Positions 34,968-43,996 are shown, counted from the stretch's first letter. The stretch: DNA of 64,000 nucleotides from GCA-003244245 sp050699955 (GCA_050699955.1 JBOHGD010000012.1:1-64000); one strand, 5' to 3'. Translations and numbers: made by a program. Notes: generated by a model not told the origin, from the sequence alone.

Positions 34968-36109
34968 GGCAGCAGCTCACGCCGGGTGCGGGTCAGCCGC
35001 ACCTCCCATTCCGTGCCCTGCCCGCGTGCGGTATCCAGGGTCAGGGTGCCGCCCAGATCGGCCACTCGACCGCGGATGGAATGCGACACCCCCATTCGCC
35101 CGTGACCCTCGGCATCGGCGAGCTGCCCAGCATCGAGGCCGGGACCATCGTCGCGGACGCTGAGCACCACCTCCTCGCCCAGATCCTCCACCAGCACCCA
35201 CGCCTTGGCCCGCGGCCCGGCGTGCCGGGTGGTGTTGGCCAGCGCTTCGCGGGTGACCGCGACCAGCTCCTCGACGTCGACAGCCGGCAGCAGCACCTCG
35301 GTGGCAGGCACCGCGACATCGACCCGGGAGCTGGCCAGCGATCGCAGCGCAGCAGCCAGATCCTGCTCCCCGGCGCCAGCGGCACCGGGCGGCGCAGCGG
35401 AGATCAGCGCGCGTAGCACGATCTCCTGCTCTCCGGCCAGCCGGGTCAGCTCGGCGGCCTCTCCGTCAAGGTGACTGCCACGGGCTCGGATTCTGGTCAG
35501 CACCTGCAGGACGCCGTCATGGATGGACCGGGCCAGCCGCTCCCGCTCGGCGGTGGCCGCCTCCGCGCGAGCAGCTCTGCGCAGCTGCTCGGCAGCCCGG
35601 CGAGCCGTCGTGGCGGCCAGTCCGAGTACGAACCCGGTCCCGACCAGCAGCACCGTGTCGCGGGCGATGTCGGTGGTGAAGAAACCGCGGGCCCAGACGT
35701 TGACCACGGAGACCGCGGCACCGAACAGCACCCCGGCGGTCCGTCCGGCATGGACCGCGGCGGCGACCACCGGGCCGCTGGCCCAGACCGTGGTGAGCAG
35801 CGGGGTGCGCTGGGTGACCTCGGTGAGCTGATCGGCGGAGAGCACCAGGACCGAGGATGCCATCAGCGCCAGGGTCACCAGGAGGTCGAGCACGATGACG
35901 TGGATACGGCGGGTGACGTCGTAGCTGTAGGCCACGCTGGTCACCGCGGTCCACCCCGCGATCCCGGCCAGTACCACCCACCCCAGACCAGGCCGGGCGA
36001 AGCCGTCGTGGTGCACGATGATCGAGCTGATCGCGAAGGCACCGGTGACGATCCGCAATACCACCACGCCCCGCCACAGTGGCGTCATGATGTCGGTGGC
36101 GGCCGGCAT
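34964..36109 (-). CDS. MacS-family sensor histidine kinase
   Basis: 381 aa. Six hydrophobic helices (residues 10-165) form the membrane sensor. The dimerisation/phosphorylation helix is ERERLARSIHDGVLQVLTRI with the phospho-His of the HisKA_3 type. The GHKL ATPase domain has ALANTTRHAGPRAKAWVLVE (N box), DDGPGLD and GRMGVSHSIRGRVADLGG (G boxes). Typical of the NarX-like kinases paired with NarL-type regulators. It ends by overlapping the regulator start. The signal is unknown. Confidence 0.93.
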   Translation of the reverse strand: MPAATDIMTPLWRGVVVLRIVTGAFAISSIIVHHDGFARPGLGWVVLAGIAGWTAVTSVAYSYDVTRRIHVIVLDLLVTLALMASSVLVLSADQLTEVTQRTPLLTTVWASGPVVAAAVHAGRTAGVLFGAAVSVVNVWARGFFTTDIARDTVLLVGTGFVLGLAATTARRAAEQLRRAARAEAATAERERLARSIHDGVLQVLTRIRARGSHLDGEAAELTRLAGEQEIVLRALISAAPPGAAGAGEQDLAAALRSLASSRVDVAVPATEVLLPAVDVEELVAVTREALANTTRHAGPRAKAWVLVEDLGEEVVLSVRDDGPGLDAGQLADAEGHGRMGVSHSIRGRVADLGGTLTLDTARGQGTEWEVRLTRTRRELLP

Positions 36110-36166
36110 GTCCGCGGATCATGCCAGGTGCCCTGCCTGCTACCCACCTCGGGGCCCACCGGTATG

Positions 36167-36220
36167 CCGGGCATGGTGGCCTGACACACCGGGCATGGTG
36201 GCCTGACACACCGGGCGTGG
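36167..36220. repeat. 22-bp tandem repeat between kinase and MFS genes
   Basis: Two identical 22-bp units starting CCGGGCATGGTGGCC (36167 and 36189) and a partial third (36211, CCGGGCGTGG). It occupies the divergent promoter region. The unit core is the reverse complement of the dispersed repeat at 26850 and 57965. Confidence 0.85.
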
Positions 36221-36251
36221 ACGGGGGTGAGCGGGCGTAGCGTCACAGGGC

Positions 36252-37433
36252 GTGGCCCGCCCGCCGCTGCACGGCCGTTCGTTCCAGTTGATGCTGGCGG
36301 CGTCGTTCTTGGGGTTCGGCGGGTACGCACTGCTGCTGCCGGTGGTTCCGCTGTGGGCCGCTCTGGGTGGAGCGGGCGAGTTCGGCGCAGGCGCGACAAC
36401 CGGCGTTCTCATGCTGGCCACGGTCGGTACCCAGTTCGCCGTGCCGGCGCTACTGCGCAGGGTCGGCCATCGCACGGTGCTGGCCCTGGGCATGGTGCTG
36501 CTCGGCGGGCCCGCCCCGCTCTTCGCGGTGTCTGCGGATCTGCCGCTACTGCTCGGCGTCTCATTGCTGCGCGGGATCGGCTTCGGACTGGTGACGGTCG
36601 CGGGCAGCGCGCTGATCGCCGAGCTGGCCCCGCCGGCCGAGCACGGCCGTGCCTCGGCGCGCTACGGCATCGCGGTGGGGGTGCCACAGCTGCTGTTGCT
36701 GCCGGCCGGCGTGCTGATGGCGCAGCAGGTCGGATTCGGACCGCTGTTCATGCTGGCCGGGGCGCTGCCGGTGGCCGGAGCGGCGGTCGTCCTCGGAATC
36801 CGGGTACCCCGCCACGAGATGACCGCGAATCCGGGTGCCGCCCAGGACTGGCGTGCGGTGCGCACCTCGCTCGGTCCCTGGCTGGCGATGCTCACCTGCT
36901 CGATCGCCCAGGGCGGGGTGATCACCTTCTTGCCTCTCGCGCACCCCCGTTCGGGGGTGCTGGTGCCGGTCGCGTTGCTGGCCACCTCGGCAGGCGCACT
37001 GCTGGGCAGGCTGCTCGCCGGTGAGCTCGCCGACCGGTACGGCCTGGCGGGTCGCTTGCTCGTGGTGGGCATGGTGCTGGCCGCAGGCGGAATGACCGCC
37101 GAGGTACTGGCGGTGCAGAGCTCGGGCGCCGGGCTGGCCATCATCGGAGCGGGGCTGATCGGGGCCGGGTTCGGCATCGTGCAGAACGACGCTCTCGTGG
37201 TGATGTTCGCGGCCGCCGGGGCGCCCGGATACGGTGCCGCGAGCGCGGCGTGGAACATCGCCTACGACGCCGGGACCGGGTGCGGCGCGGTCGCGCTGGG
37301 GGCGGTGACGCAGTCGCTGAGTTTCGCGGCGGCGTTCGGCGTGTCCGCCGCGCTACTCGTGATCGTGTTGCCTGTCGCGGCCCGCACCCGCCAGAGCCGG
37401 GGACCGGTACGGCTCGGCCCGGCATCACGTTGA
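36252..37433 (+). CDS. MFS transporter
   Basis: 393 aa, 12 predicted membrane helices in two bundles. The loop 2-3 motif is reduced (RRVGHRTVLALG), and the second half has GRLLAGELADRYGLAGRLLVVG (G-x3-D-R-x-G). SLLRGIGFGLVTVAGSALIAELAP resembles the antiporter helix of drug-export families. Likely a small-molecule exporter; the substrate is unknown. Divergent from the two-component system. Confidence 0.92.
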   Translation: MARPPLHGRSFQLMLAASFLGFGGYALLLPVVPLWAALGGAGEFGAGATTGVLMLATVGTQFAVPALLRRVGHRTVLALGMVLLGGPAPLFAVSADLPLLLGVSLLRGIGFGLVTVAGSALIAELAPPAEHGRASARYGIAVGVPQLLLLPAGVLMAQQVGFGPLFMLAGALPVAGAAVVLGIRVPRHEMTANPGAAQDWRAVRTSLGPWLAMLTCSIAQGGVITFLPLAHPRSGVLVPVALLATSAGALLGRLLAGELADRYGLAGRLLVVGMVLAAGGMTAEVLAVQSSGAGLAIIGAGLIGAGFGIVQNDALVVMFAAAGAPGYGAASAAWNIAYDAGTGCGAVALGAVTQSLSFAAAFGVSAALLVIVLPVAARTRQSRGPVRLGPASR

Positions 37434-37535
37434 GCTACCCGAACTCCGGCACCGGGAACGCAAGGCTGTGGGTGGTTGCCCGGTCCGGCCTCAGCCCGGG
37501 AGCGGGGCGACAGATCGACGGTGTCCGCCGGCAGA

Positions 37536-38039
37536 TCAGAAAACACTCCGTCCGTACATCTCGCCGAGCGGATCGGCGATCAGCTCCACCCGGGCGCCGT
37601 CGGGGTCCCGGAAGTAGATCGAGGTCCCACTCTCCAGGAGGTATTCGATCCCCTGGGCGTCCATCTGCTCGCGCACCTGCTGCCAGTGCTGCGGCTCCAT
37701 CGAGATGGCCAGGTGGTGCAGCCCGCCGAGCACCTCGGCGTACGGACCGACGTCCACCCCCGGCAGATCGAAGAACGCGATGGTGTTGCCGTTGCCGACG
37801 TCGAAGAAGAAGTGCGTGGAGCCCGGCAGGTCCCGATTCTCGAACATGTCGATGAGCGGGAAGCCCAGCAGACCCTGGTAGAAGTCGACGGTCCGGGCCA
37901 CGTCGGAGGAGATCAGCGCGGCGTGGTGGATACCACGCGCGCTACTGGCCGGCCGATCCTGCCTGGGCAGCATCTTCTCGGCCCGGATGCGGTCGCGCCG
38001 CTCGGTCAGTTCCGTGCGCTGGTCCCCGGTCACGGTCAT
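37536..38039 (-). CDS. VOC-family dioxygenase-like protein, copy 1
   Basis: 167 aa. After a basic helical N terminus (RRDRIRAEKMLPRQDRP) comes a single VOC domain: IHHAALISSDVARTVDFYQGLLGFPL, HFFFDVGNGNTIAFFDLPG, LHHLAISM and SIYFRDPDGARVEL. Metal ligands are plausible (His in HHAAL and HHLAI, Glu in RVEL), so it may be a glyoxalase or extradiol-type enzyme. It is a close duplicate of 38724-39215. Convergent with the MFS gene. Confidence 0.9.
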   Translation of the reverse strand: MTVTGDQRTELTERRDRIRAEKMLPRQDRPASSARGIHHAALISSDVARTVDFYQGLLGFPLIDMFENRDLPGSTHFFFDVGNGNTIAFFDLPGVDVGPYAEVLGGLHHLAISMEPQHWQQVREQMDAQGIEYLLESGTSIYFRDPDGARVELIADPLGEMYGRSVF

Positions 38040-38064
38040 CGTTGCTCATCCACCCTTCGACTCG

Positions 38065-38131
38065 TTCTGCGAGGCACTGCTTCTGCGAGGGCACTGCTTC
38101 TGCGAGGGCACTGCTTCTACGAGGGCACTGC
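38065..38131. repeat. 17-bp tandem repeat overlapping the mug 3' end
   Basis: TTCTGCGAGGGCACTGC occurs as one 16-bp and three 17-bp copies in a row. The last copy has TTCTAC instead of TTCTGC, and that CTA is the stop codon (minus strand) of the glycosylase gene. Confidence 0.92.
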
Positions 38132-38671
38132 GGCGGCCAGTGCGAAGCGCGCGAACTCGGCGACCATCGCCGCTTTCGACCACTGTGCGTTGAGGCCACT
38201 CGGATTGGGCAGTACCCAGACCCGGGTGACGTCCACGGCGACGGGCTGGCGTCCGACGACGGCGCGCGGCGCGGCGAACGCGACCCGGTAGGCGGTGATA
38301 CCGACCACGCCCAGCCAGCGCGGGCGCAGCTCGTGCACCAGATCACGCAGCCGCTCGCCGCCCGCCACCAGCTCCGCCGTGGTCAGCTCGTCGGCCCGCG
38401 CAGTGGCCAAGGGCACCACGTTGGTGATCCCCAACCCGAGTGCGGGCAGCTGGTGCTGCTCGTCAGGCCGCAGCCGGCGCGGGGTGAATCCGGCCCCGTG
38501 CAGGACTGGCCAGAAGCGGTTGCCGGGCCGGGCGAAATGGTGCCCGGTGGCTGCTGAGACCAGGCCCGGGTTGATCCCGCAGAACAGCACTCGCAGCGGC
38601 GGGTCCGCGGGCCCGGGCAGCACGTCGGGGATCGTGCGGCCACGTGCCGCTGCGAGTTCGGCCGACTTCAC
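38117..38671 (-). CDS. mug: Mismatch-specific uracil/thymine-DNA glycosylase (MUG family)
   Basis: 184 aa. VLFCGINPGLVSAATGHHFARPGNRFWPVLHGAGFTPRRL carries the MUG active-site motif GINPG. LGLGITNVVPLATARADEL and VWVLPNPSGLNAQ (the NPSGLN wedge loop) complete the fold. It removes U or ethenocytosine mispaired in DNA for base-excision repair. The gene lies between two copies of the VOC gene. Its stop codon is provided by a 17-bp tandem repeat. Confidence 0.95.
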   Translation of the reverse strand: MKSAELAAARGRTIPDVLPGPADPPLRVLFCGINPGLVSAATGHHFARPGNRFWPVLHGAGFTPRRLRPDEQHQLPALGLGITNVVPLATARADELTTAELVAGGERLRDLVHELRPRWLGVVGITAYRVAFAAPRAVVGRQPVAVDVTRVWVLPNPSGLNAQWSKAAMVAEFARFALAAAVPS

Positions 38672-38723
38672 ACAGCGAGCTTAACCAGCGCTCGCCTGAA
38701 GCAGGTCCCGGCTGAACGGCCGG

Positions 38724-39215
38724 TTACCCGTGGGCCTCGCCGAGTGGGCCACCGGCCAGCTCAACCCGCCCCCCGTCGGGGTCCTGGAGATAGAGTGACG
38801 TCCGGCCTCTCACCAGGTACTCCACCCCGTGGGCGTCCAGCCGGTTCCGCACCTGCTGCCAGTGCTGCGGCTCCATCGAGATGGCCAGGTGGTGCAGCCC
38901 GCCGAGCACCTCGGCGTACGGGCCGACGTCCACCCCCGGCAGATCGAAGAACGCGATGGTGTTGCCGTTGCCGACGTCGAAGAGGAAGCGGGTGGAGCCC
39001 GGCAGGTCCCGGTTCTCGGACATTCCGGTGAGCGGGAAGCCCAGCAGACCCTGGTAGAAATCAATGGTCCGGGCCACGTCGGAGGAGATCAGCGCGGCGT
39101 GGTGGATACCGCACGCGCTACTGGCCGGCCGATCCTGCCTGGGCAGCATCTTCTCGGCCCGGACCCGGTCGCGCCGCTCGGTCAGTTCCCTGCGCTGCAC
39201 TTCGGTCACCGTCAT
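38724..39215 (-). CDS. VOC-family dioxygenase-like protein, copy 2
   Basis: 163 aa, colinear with the protein of 37536-38039. The stretches KMLPRQDRPASSA-GIHHAALISSDVAR and NTIAFFDLPGVDVGPYAEVL are identical, with changes mostly near the C terminus and at DMFENRD versus GMSENRD. Identity is also obvious in DNA, so the duplication is fairly recent. The metal ligands are kept. Substrate unknown. Confidence 0.9.
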   Translation of the reverse strand: MTVTEVQRRELTERRDRVRAEKMLPRQDRPASSACGIHHAALISSDVARTIDFYQGLLGFPLTGMSENRDLPGSTRFLFDVGNGNTIAFFDLPGVDVGPYAEVLGGLHHLAISMEPQHWQQVRNRLDAHGVEYLVRGRTSLYLQDPDGGRVELAGGPLGEAHG

Positions 39216-39390
39216 CGTCGGCTCACCTCTTCCTGCCGTCGCCAGCCCTCAATCATTCTGCGCAGGTGCGGCGGCGAACAGCCGCAAGCGGGCGAACTCG
39301 GTGGCCATCACCGCCCACCTGGCAGCCCCTTGGACGATCTAGCATGGCTTGCCTTGCCTAACTAACTGCGGTGCGGAGATGTCCACCCAG

Positions 39391-40740
39391 CTACCGCTGC
39401 GGTGCGCCGCACGGCTCCTGGTCGCCTGCCACCGGGATTGGGACCGCGGCCGGGGCCCGGGTCTTGCCTGCGAGGGCGAGGCCGGCGACCATCAGTGCGC
39501 CGACCAGCCACCACTGGTTGAGGAAGGTCTGTTTGTTGACCAGCCCGAAGGTGGTGAATACCACCGCCGCACCCACCAGCAACCCACTGCCCGAGCGGGG
39601 GCAATACCACCACACCAGCAGATAACCAGCCACCAATGCCACCACGAGCAACGGCAGACGCCACGACTCGGGCACATGCAACCACAACGACAACGATGTC
39701 GACGGTGCCGGCGCACGGAGAAAGAAGTCCGTGGTACACGCATAGAACCGGGCCGGATCAGCCAGCATCCACGGCAGTACCAACACCATCGCAGTGCCCG
39801 CGGCCACGGCCAACTCACGGAACCGGAACCGACACAACAGCAACAACGGCACCAGCAACACCACATGCTGCTTGGTGGCCAGCGCCACCCCGAAGGCCAC
39901 CGCCGCCCATCCCCTGCGGCCCCGATCAGCCAGCACCGCGGTCGCCACCAGCGCGGGCAACAACAACGTCTCCGTCCAGGCCTGCTGCACCATCCGGGCC
40001 GTCCCGGGCAACAGGACCATCAGCACCGCCACACCCAGCCGAGCCCCACCACGACCCCGCACGCACCAGACCAGCACCCCACCCGCGACCAGCAACCCCA
40101 CCAACTCAGCCCACCGCGCATCACCCAGCCAGACCCCCGGCGCGGTCAACAACATCGTCGCAGGCAAATACGTGAAACAATCATGAGTCTGCCCAACAGG
40201 CGAACCCGGAAACCCCAACTCATAAGGATTCCGCCCCGCCGCGAGACCCTCACCCGCACCCTGCAACAACACCCACACATCAATCACCGGAACACCCCCC
40301 AACACCACCAACGCATACCCCGCCGCCCCCACCCCCAACCCGACACCCGCAACCCGCTCCGCATACCCCACCCGCACCAACGGCAACACCGCAGGCACCC
40401 CAGTCACAGCCACCACGATCAACACCCCGGTCAGCAACCGACCGTTAGACACCACATTGGCCAACGGTGGCGCCACCGCCAATGCCCGCACCGCCACCAA
40501 CGCACTCACCACAATCGCCCACACCGGCGGACGACACCCAGCCCCACCCAACACCAAACCAACCAACACCACCCCCACCAACACCACCAACCGCACCAAA
40601 ACACCCCACGAATACACGGACTGAACCGCCACCTCACCCGCCAAGGCAACAGAACCCACCAACAACAACGCCGAACCGAACGAAGTCCAGCGCGGCGAAG
40701 GTGGGGCCTCGGCTGAGCCGCCCGCGAACGCAGTCCTCAC
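39391..40740 (-). CDS. GT-C type membrane glycosyltransferase (GT87/DUF2029-like)
   Basis: 449 aa with about 11 to 12 hydrophobic helices. The first periplasmic loop has the GT-C acidic region (GAGEGLAAGRNPYELGFPGSPVG followed by THDCFTYLPATMLL). LADRGRRGWAAVAFGVALATKQHVVLL is typical of polyprenol-phosphate-mannose-dependent transferases of actinobacteria. Likely adds sugars to cell-envelope glycolipids or glycans from the outer membrane face. Starts at a GTG overlapping the AI-2E gene by 4 bp. Confidence 0.85.
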   Translation of the reverse strand: MRTAFAGGSAEAPPSPRWTSFGSALLLVGSVALAGEVAVQSVYSWGVLVRLVVLVGVVLVGLVLGGAGCRPPVWAIVVSALVAVRALAVAPPLANVVSNGRLLTGVLIVVAVTGVPAVLPLVRVGYAERVAGVGLGVGAAGYALVVLGGVPVIDVWVLLQGAGEGLAAGRNPYELGFPGSPVGQTHDCFTYLPATMLLTAPGVWLGDARWAELVGLLVAGGVLVWCVRGRGGARLGVAVLMVLLPGTARMVQQAWTETLLLPALVATAVLADRGRRGWAAVAFGVALATKQHVVLLVPLLLLCRFRFRELAVAAGTAMVLVLPWMLADPARFYACTTDFFLRAPAPSTSLSLWLHVPESWRLPLLVVALVAGYLLVWWYCPRSGSGLLVGAAVVFTTFGLVNKQTFLNQWWLVGALMVAGLALAGKTRAPAAVPIPVAGDQEPCGAPQR

Positions 40741-41966
40741 TCGTGGTCCGAGGGGCCGTGTACCCGAACCAGGGGGTCGGGATCCGGGTTAACGGGAAGG
40801 TCGGCAGGCGGTAGTGCGGAGCCGCCCGGGTGCAGACCACGGCCGGGATCGTTCTTTCTGCCGGCCTTGTCCTTCTTGTCATCCTCGCCGGCCTCGTCCC
40901 CGCTGACCAGCGAGCGGATACCGGCGTTGAGCACCGCGAGTAGTGGCACCGACAGCAGCGCACCGGGGATACCCGCGGTCACCGAGCCCACCGCGACGGC
41001 CAGTACCACCGCTATCCCGTTCAGCTCGACAGCCCTGCCCAGCAAGAACGGCTGCATCACGTTGCCCTCCAGCTGCTGCACGGCGATCACTACCCCGAGC
41101 ACGACCAGTGCCGACACCAGGCCGTTGGCCACCAGCACCACGAGGACCGCGACCGCACCGGAGATCACCGCACCGACCACGGGTACGAACGCGGAGAGGA
41201 ACACCAGCGCCATCAGCGGCACTACCAGCGGAGCCTTGACCGCGAACAGTCCGATCCCGATGCCGACCGCGTCGACGAACGCCACCAGCACGGTGGCCCG
41301 GACGAAACCGACCAGCGAGGCGAACGCCCGCCGCCCAGCGACATCGATCCGGCCCCGGACCGGCTGCGGCGCGAGCCGGACCAGAAACAGCCACATCGAC
41401 CGGCCACCGTAGAGAAAGTAGATCAGGGAGAACAGCGCCAGCGCGATACCGGTCAGGACCTCCGTCAGCGTGGCCGCAGTGGACAAGGCACCCGAGGTGA
41501 TCGAGCTGCCGTCGGTGCCGGAAATCGACTGGCCCACCGAGTTGAGCAGATTCCCCAAGTTCACCGGAGGCAGACCGAACGGAGGATGCCGCAGCCAGTC
41601 CTGGATCTCCCGAAAGCTGCCCTCGATCTGAGTGCGCAATTCCGGCAGTCCCGCCACGAAGGCCTGGATGACGAAGGCCAATAGCCCGCCGATCAGTGCC
41701 AACCCGGAGACCAGCACCACCGCGGTGGCCGCCCCCCTCGGTATCCGGCGCCGGGTCATCCAGTTCACCACCGGCCCGAGCAGCGCGGTGAGCAACAGTG
41801 CCACGGCAACCGGGATGACCACCACCCGCAGAATGATCAGCACGTAGCCCAGCACCACTACCAGCCCGGCCACCGCCAGCAGCCGCCAGGACACCGCAGC
41901 CGCAACCCGCAACGGGTAGGGCACGGCGGCCTTCGGATCACGAGGCCGCCGACTGTGGTCACTCAC
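40737..41966 (-). CDS. AI-2E family transporter
   Basis: About 409 aa. Eight hydrophobic segments, with the family core PLVVPLMALVFLSAFVPVVGAVISGAVAVLVVLVANG and QQLEGNVMQPFLLGRAVELNGIAVVLAVAVGSVTAGIPGALLSVPLLAVLN near the C terminus. The C-terminal 50 residues are charged and Pro-rich. The family includes exporters and Na+/H+ antiporters; the autoinducer label need not apply here. The GTG at 41966 is preferred, with GTG 41975 also possible. Overlaps the glycosyltransferase start. Confidence 0.92.
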   Translation of the reverse strand: MSDHSRRPRDPKAAVPYPLRVAAAVSWRLLAVAGLVVVLGYVLIILRVVVIPVAVALLLTALLGPVVNWMTRRRIPRGAATAVVLVSGLALIGGLLAFVIQAFVAGLPELRTQIEGSFREIQDWLRHPPFGLPPVNLGNLLNSVGQSISGTDGSSITSGALSTAATLTEVLTGIALALFSLIYFLYGGRSMWLFLVRLAPQPVRGRIDVAGRRAFASLVGFVRATVLVAFVDAVGIGIGLFAVKAPLVVPLMALVFLSAFVPVVGAVISGAVAVLVVLVANGLVSALVVLGVVIAVQQLEGNVMQPFLLGRAVELNGIAVVLAVAVGSVTAGIPGALLSVPLLAVLNAGIRSLVSGDEAGEDDKKDKAGRKNDPGRGLHPGGSALPPADLPVNPDPDPLVRVHGPSDHE

Positions 41967-42204
41967 ATCCGTCACGCTATCCGGTCGGTCCGCCCTTCGC
42001 CGGTACCGCCGCGACGTCGCCGCGACCCGGACAACCCGATGGTGGGAACCACGGCGTCCCGCCGGATCGGGTCGGAAATGGGAATGGAATGTGCCGCCAG
42101 GATTGCTGTCCAGTTCTACTGCAAGGGGGAACCGCACCGGGTGGCAGCCAGCCCCAGGTAAGGTGCCGCCCAAGGCTGGTCGGGTCCGGTCGAGGGGAGA
42201 TTCG

Positions 42205-42306
42205 GTGATGGGATCGGCACCGGAAGTCGGGTATCACCACTTCGAGGGGTGGGACCTGCCGGCCGAGGAAGACCTCCGTCTGCGTCGCTCACGGGGCGGG
42301 CGGTGA
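42205..42306 (+). CDS. Small ORF coupled to espG
   Basis: 33 codons (GTG 42205 or ATG 42208): MGSAPEVGYHHFEGWDLPAE then EDLRLRRSRGGR. GAGGGGA lies 6 nt before the GTG, and the stop overlaps the EspG GTG start (GTGA). It may be a leader peptide that couples translation of the next gene. No family recognised. Confidence 0.5.
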   Translation: MMGSAPEVGYHHFEGWDLPAEEDLRLRRSRGGR

Positions 42307-43076
42307 ACATCGAGCTCTCCGCGGCCGAGATCGAGGTCTGCTGGAAACAGCTACAGCTCGACGACATGCCGGTCGTGATCGATGGGCCGCCGCTCGGGCG
42401 CACCGACACCGAACGGCGGCGGCTCGTCGCGAGCACCCTCGACGGGTTGCGCGCGCGCCACCTCTTCGGTGCGCGCGGTGTCGACGTCGACCTGGCCGGC
42501 GTCCTGCTCACGCTGGCCCGGCCCCGATGGGCGATCGAGGCATGGTTGCTGCTGGATCGCCCGGTACGTGCGCTGGGCGCCTGCCGTGGCCGGTTCGGTG
42601 CAGTGGCCATCCTCGAACGGGATCGAGTGCGGTTGGCATCCTGCCCGCCGCACTCCCTGCTCGACGAGATGGTCCGGCTTGTCCGGCCGACCGCCGGTCC
42701 GGGCCGCTCAGCCACCGTCCGAGCGGAGAATCTGGACGCCGCCGACCGAGTAGCGGGCCGGGACATGCAGCGGCTGGCCAAGGAGCTCACCCGCCGAGGC
42801 GAACGCCATGACAATGCCCGAGCACTGGCTCGGATGTGCGCGCGGCACAGTCGGCTCGGCCAGTTCGGCGTGCTGGTCCGCGACCACCTCGGCCGGCAGA
42901 ACCCCGGCCCTCGCGTGGTCGGACTACATGCCACCCCGGACGGCTGGTACAGCCAGCTGCGCCGCCCCGGCCGCGGCGGGACCTTCGTCACCGTGACACC
43001 GGCTAGTCCGGACCTGGTCACCACTCAGCTGCGGGACCTGCTCGACGAGACCCGCCAGCTCGCGGTCCAGGTCTAG
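42303..43076 (+). CDS. EspG-family ESX secretion-associated protein
   Basis: 257 aa. VNIELSAAEIEVCWKQLQLDDMPVVIDG is the N-terminal EspG-family strand-helix; the remainder has the two-fold alpha/beta pattern of PF14011 (FGAVAILERDRVRLASCPPHSLLDEMVRLV, later FVTVTPASPDLVTTQLRDLLDE). In mycobacteria EspG is the cytosolic chaperone of PE/PPE type VII substrates. No PE, PPE, WXG100 or Ecc gene is in this window, so it is an orphan whose client lies elsewhere. Confidence 0.85.
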   Translation: MNIELSAAEIEVCWKQLQLDDMPVVIDGPPLGRTDTERRRLVASTLDGLRARHLFGARGVDVDLAGVLLTLARPRWAIEAWLLLDRPVRALGACRGRFGAVAILERDRVRLASCPPHSLLDEMVRLVRPTAGPGRSATVRAENLDAADRVAGRDMQRLAKELTRRGERHDNARALARMCARHSRLGQFGVLVRDHLGRQNPGPRVVGLHATPDGWYSQLRRPGRGGTFVTVTPASPDLVTTQLRDLLDETRQLAVQV

Positions 43077-43080
43077 TTAA

Positions 43081-43090
43081 GTAACGTTAC
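43081..43090. promoter_or_regulatory. Palindrome GTAACGTTAC, candidate operator
   Basis: A perfect 10-bp dyad in an A/T-rich patch 40 bp before the HTH/DUF397 operon. A TATGCT -10-like hexamer follows at 43120-43125. A likely binding site for the HTH protein itself. Confidence 0.5.
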
Positions 43091-43128
43091 GTATTACACG
43101 TATCAACCGCGCAAAGGGTTATGCTGCC

Positions 43129-43977
43129 GTGACTATGGCCGGTCCCACCCTCCGAAAGCGCCAGCTCGGCATGGACCTGCGCCGACTGCGCGATGCCGCA
43201 GGCCTCACCAGGGAAGATGCCGCCGCCGAGATCGCCTGTTCCCCGACGAAGATCACCCACCTGGAGTCGGGGCGGAACTCGCCGCGCAAAGCTGAGTTGA
43301 AGGTGCTCCTGCAGCTCTACGGAGCCGGCGCCGAGGAGCACATCGCATGGGAGGAGCTGCGGCTGGAAGCCAGCGAGCGCGGCTGGTGGTCCACCGCCAA
43401 GCTACCCGAGTGGCTGGCCGCCTACGTCGGTCTGGAAGACGACGCGACCTCGCTGCAGGCGGTCGCGCTGGAGCTGGTCCCGGGCCTGCTGCAAACCGAA
43501 GACTACGCCCGCGAGATCCACCGCGTTGCCGTGGACACGGTGGCGCAAGACCAGGCTGACCGGTGGGTCGCCGCGCGCATGCGCCGCCAGCACCGGCTGA
43601 CCGGCTCGCAACCTCTACGGTTCTCCGCGGTGGTGTCCGAAGCGGCGCTGCGGCGCTGCGCGGGCCACCCGGCGGTGGCCAGCGGGCAGCTCAAGCACCT
43701 GATCAAACAGGCCGACCTGCCCAACGTCGACTTGCATGTACTGCCGTTCTCAGCCGGTCTGCACCCGAGCATGGTGGGAACGATCTCGCTGCTGAGCTTC
43801 CCGGGCGAGGCGCTGCCTGATGCCGCCTACCAGGAGTACGCAGTGGGCGGACACGTCATCGACGATCAGGTGATCGTGGCCCGGCTGAATAGACTGTTCG
43901 CGGCACTCCGAGACCAGGCCCTCGGTGCTGAGGAGAGCGTGGCCATGATCTCGGAGCTGCTGATTGCGACTGGGTGA
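43129..43977 (+). CDS. XRE-type HTH regulator with DUF5753 domain (Scr1-like)
   Basis: 282 aa. N-terminal HTH: LGMDLRRLRDAAGLTREDAAAEIACSPTKITHLESGRNSPRKAEL. The C-terminal DUF5753 domain has LQAVALELVPGLLQTEDYAREIHR and FSAVVSEAALRRCAG, ending AMISELLI. In streptomycetes such proteins control or neutralise an adjacent DUF397 protein. ATG 43135 is an alternative start and would fit a leaderless message from the TATGCT at 43120. The DUF397 gene follows by 19 bp. Confidence 0.92.
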   Translation: MTMAGPTLRKRQLGMDLRRLRDAAGLTREDAAAEIACSPTKITHLESGRNSPRKAELKVLLQLYGAGAEEHIAWEELRLEASERGWWSTAKLPEWLAAYVGLEDDATSLQAVALELVPGLLQTEDYAREIHRVAVDTVAQDQADRWVAARMRRQHRLTGSQPLRFSAVVSEAALRRCAGHPAVASGQLKHLIKQADLPNVDLHVLPFSAGLHPSMVGTISLLSFPGEALPDAAYQEYAVGGHVIDDQVIVARLNRLFAALRDQALGAEESVAMISELLIATG

Positions 43978-43996
43978 TCGGCAGAGAAGAGGCATC

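Noticed and set aside
36252..37433. Drug-resistance role for the MFS gene
   Set aside because: The sequence shows only a general exporter fold; no substrate-specific motif.
39349..40716. 455-codon plus-strand ORF rich in His, Gln and Pro
   Set aside because: Antisense shadow of the GT-C glycosyltransferase; composition arises from Val-rich membrane helices on the other strand.
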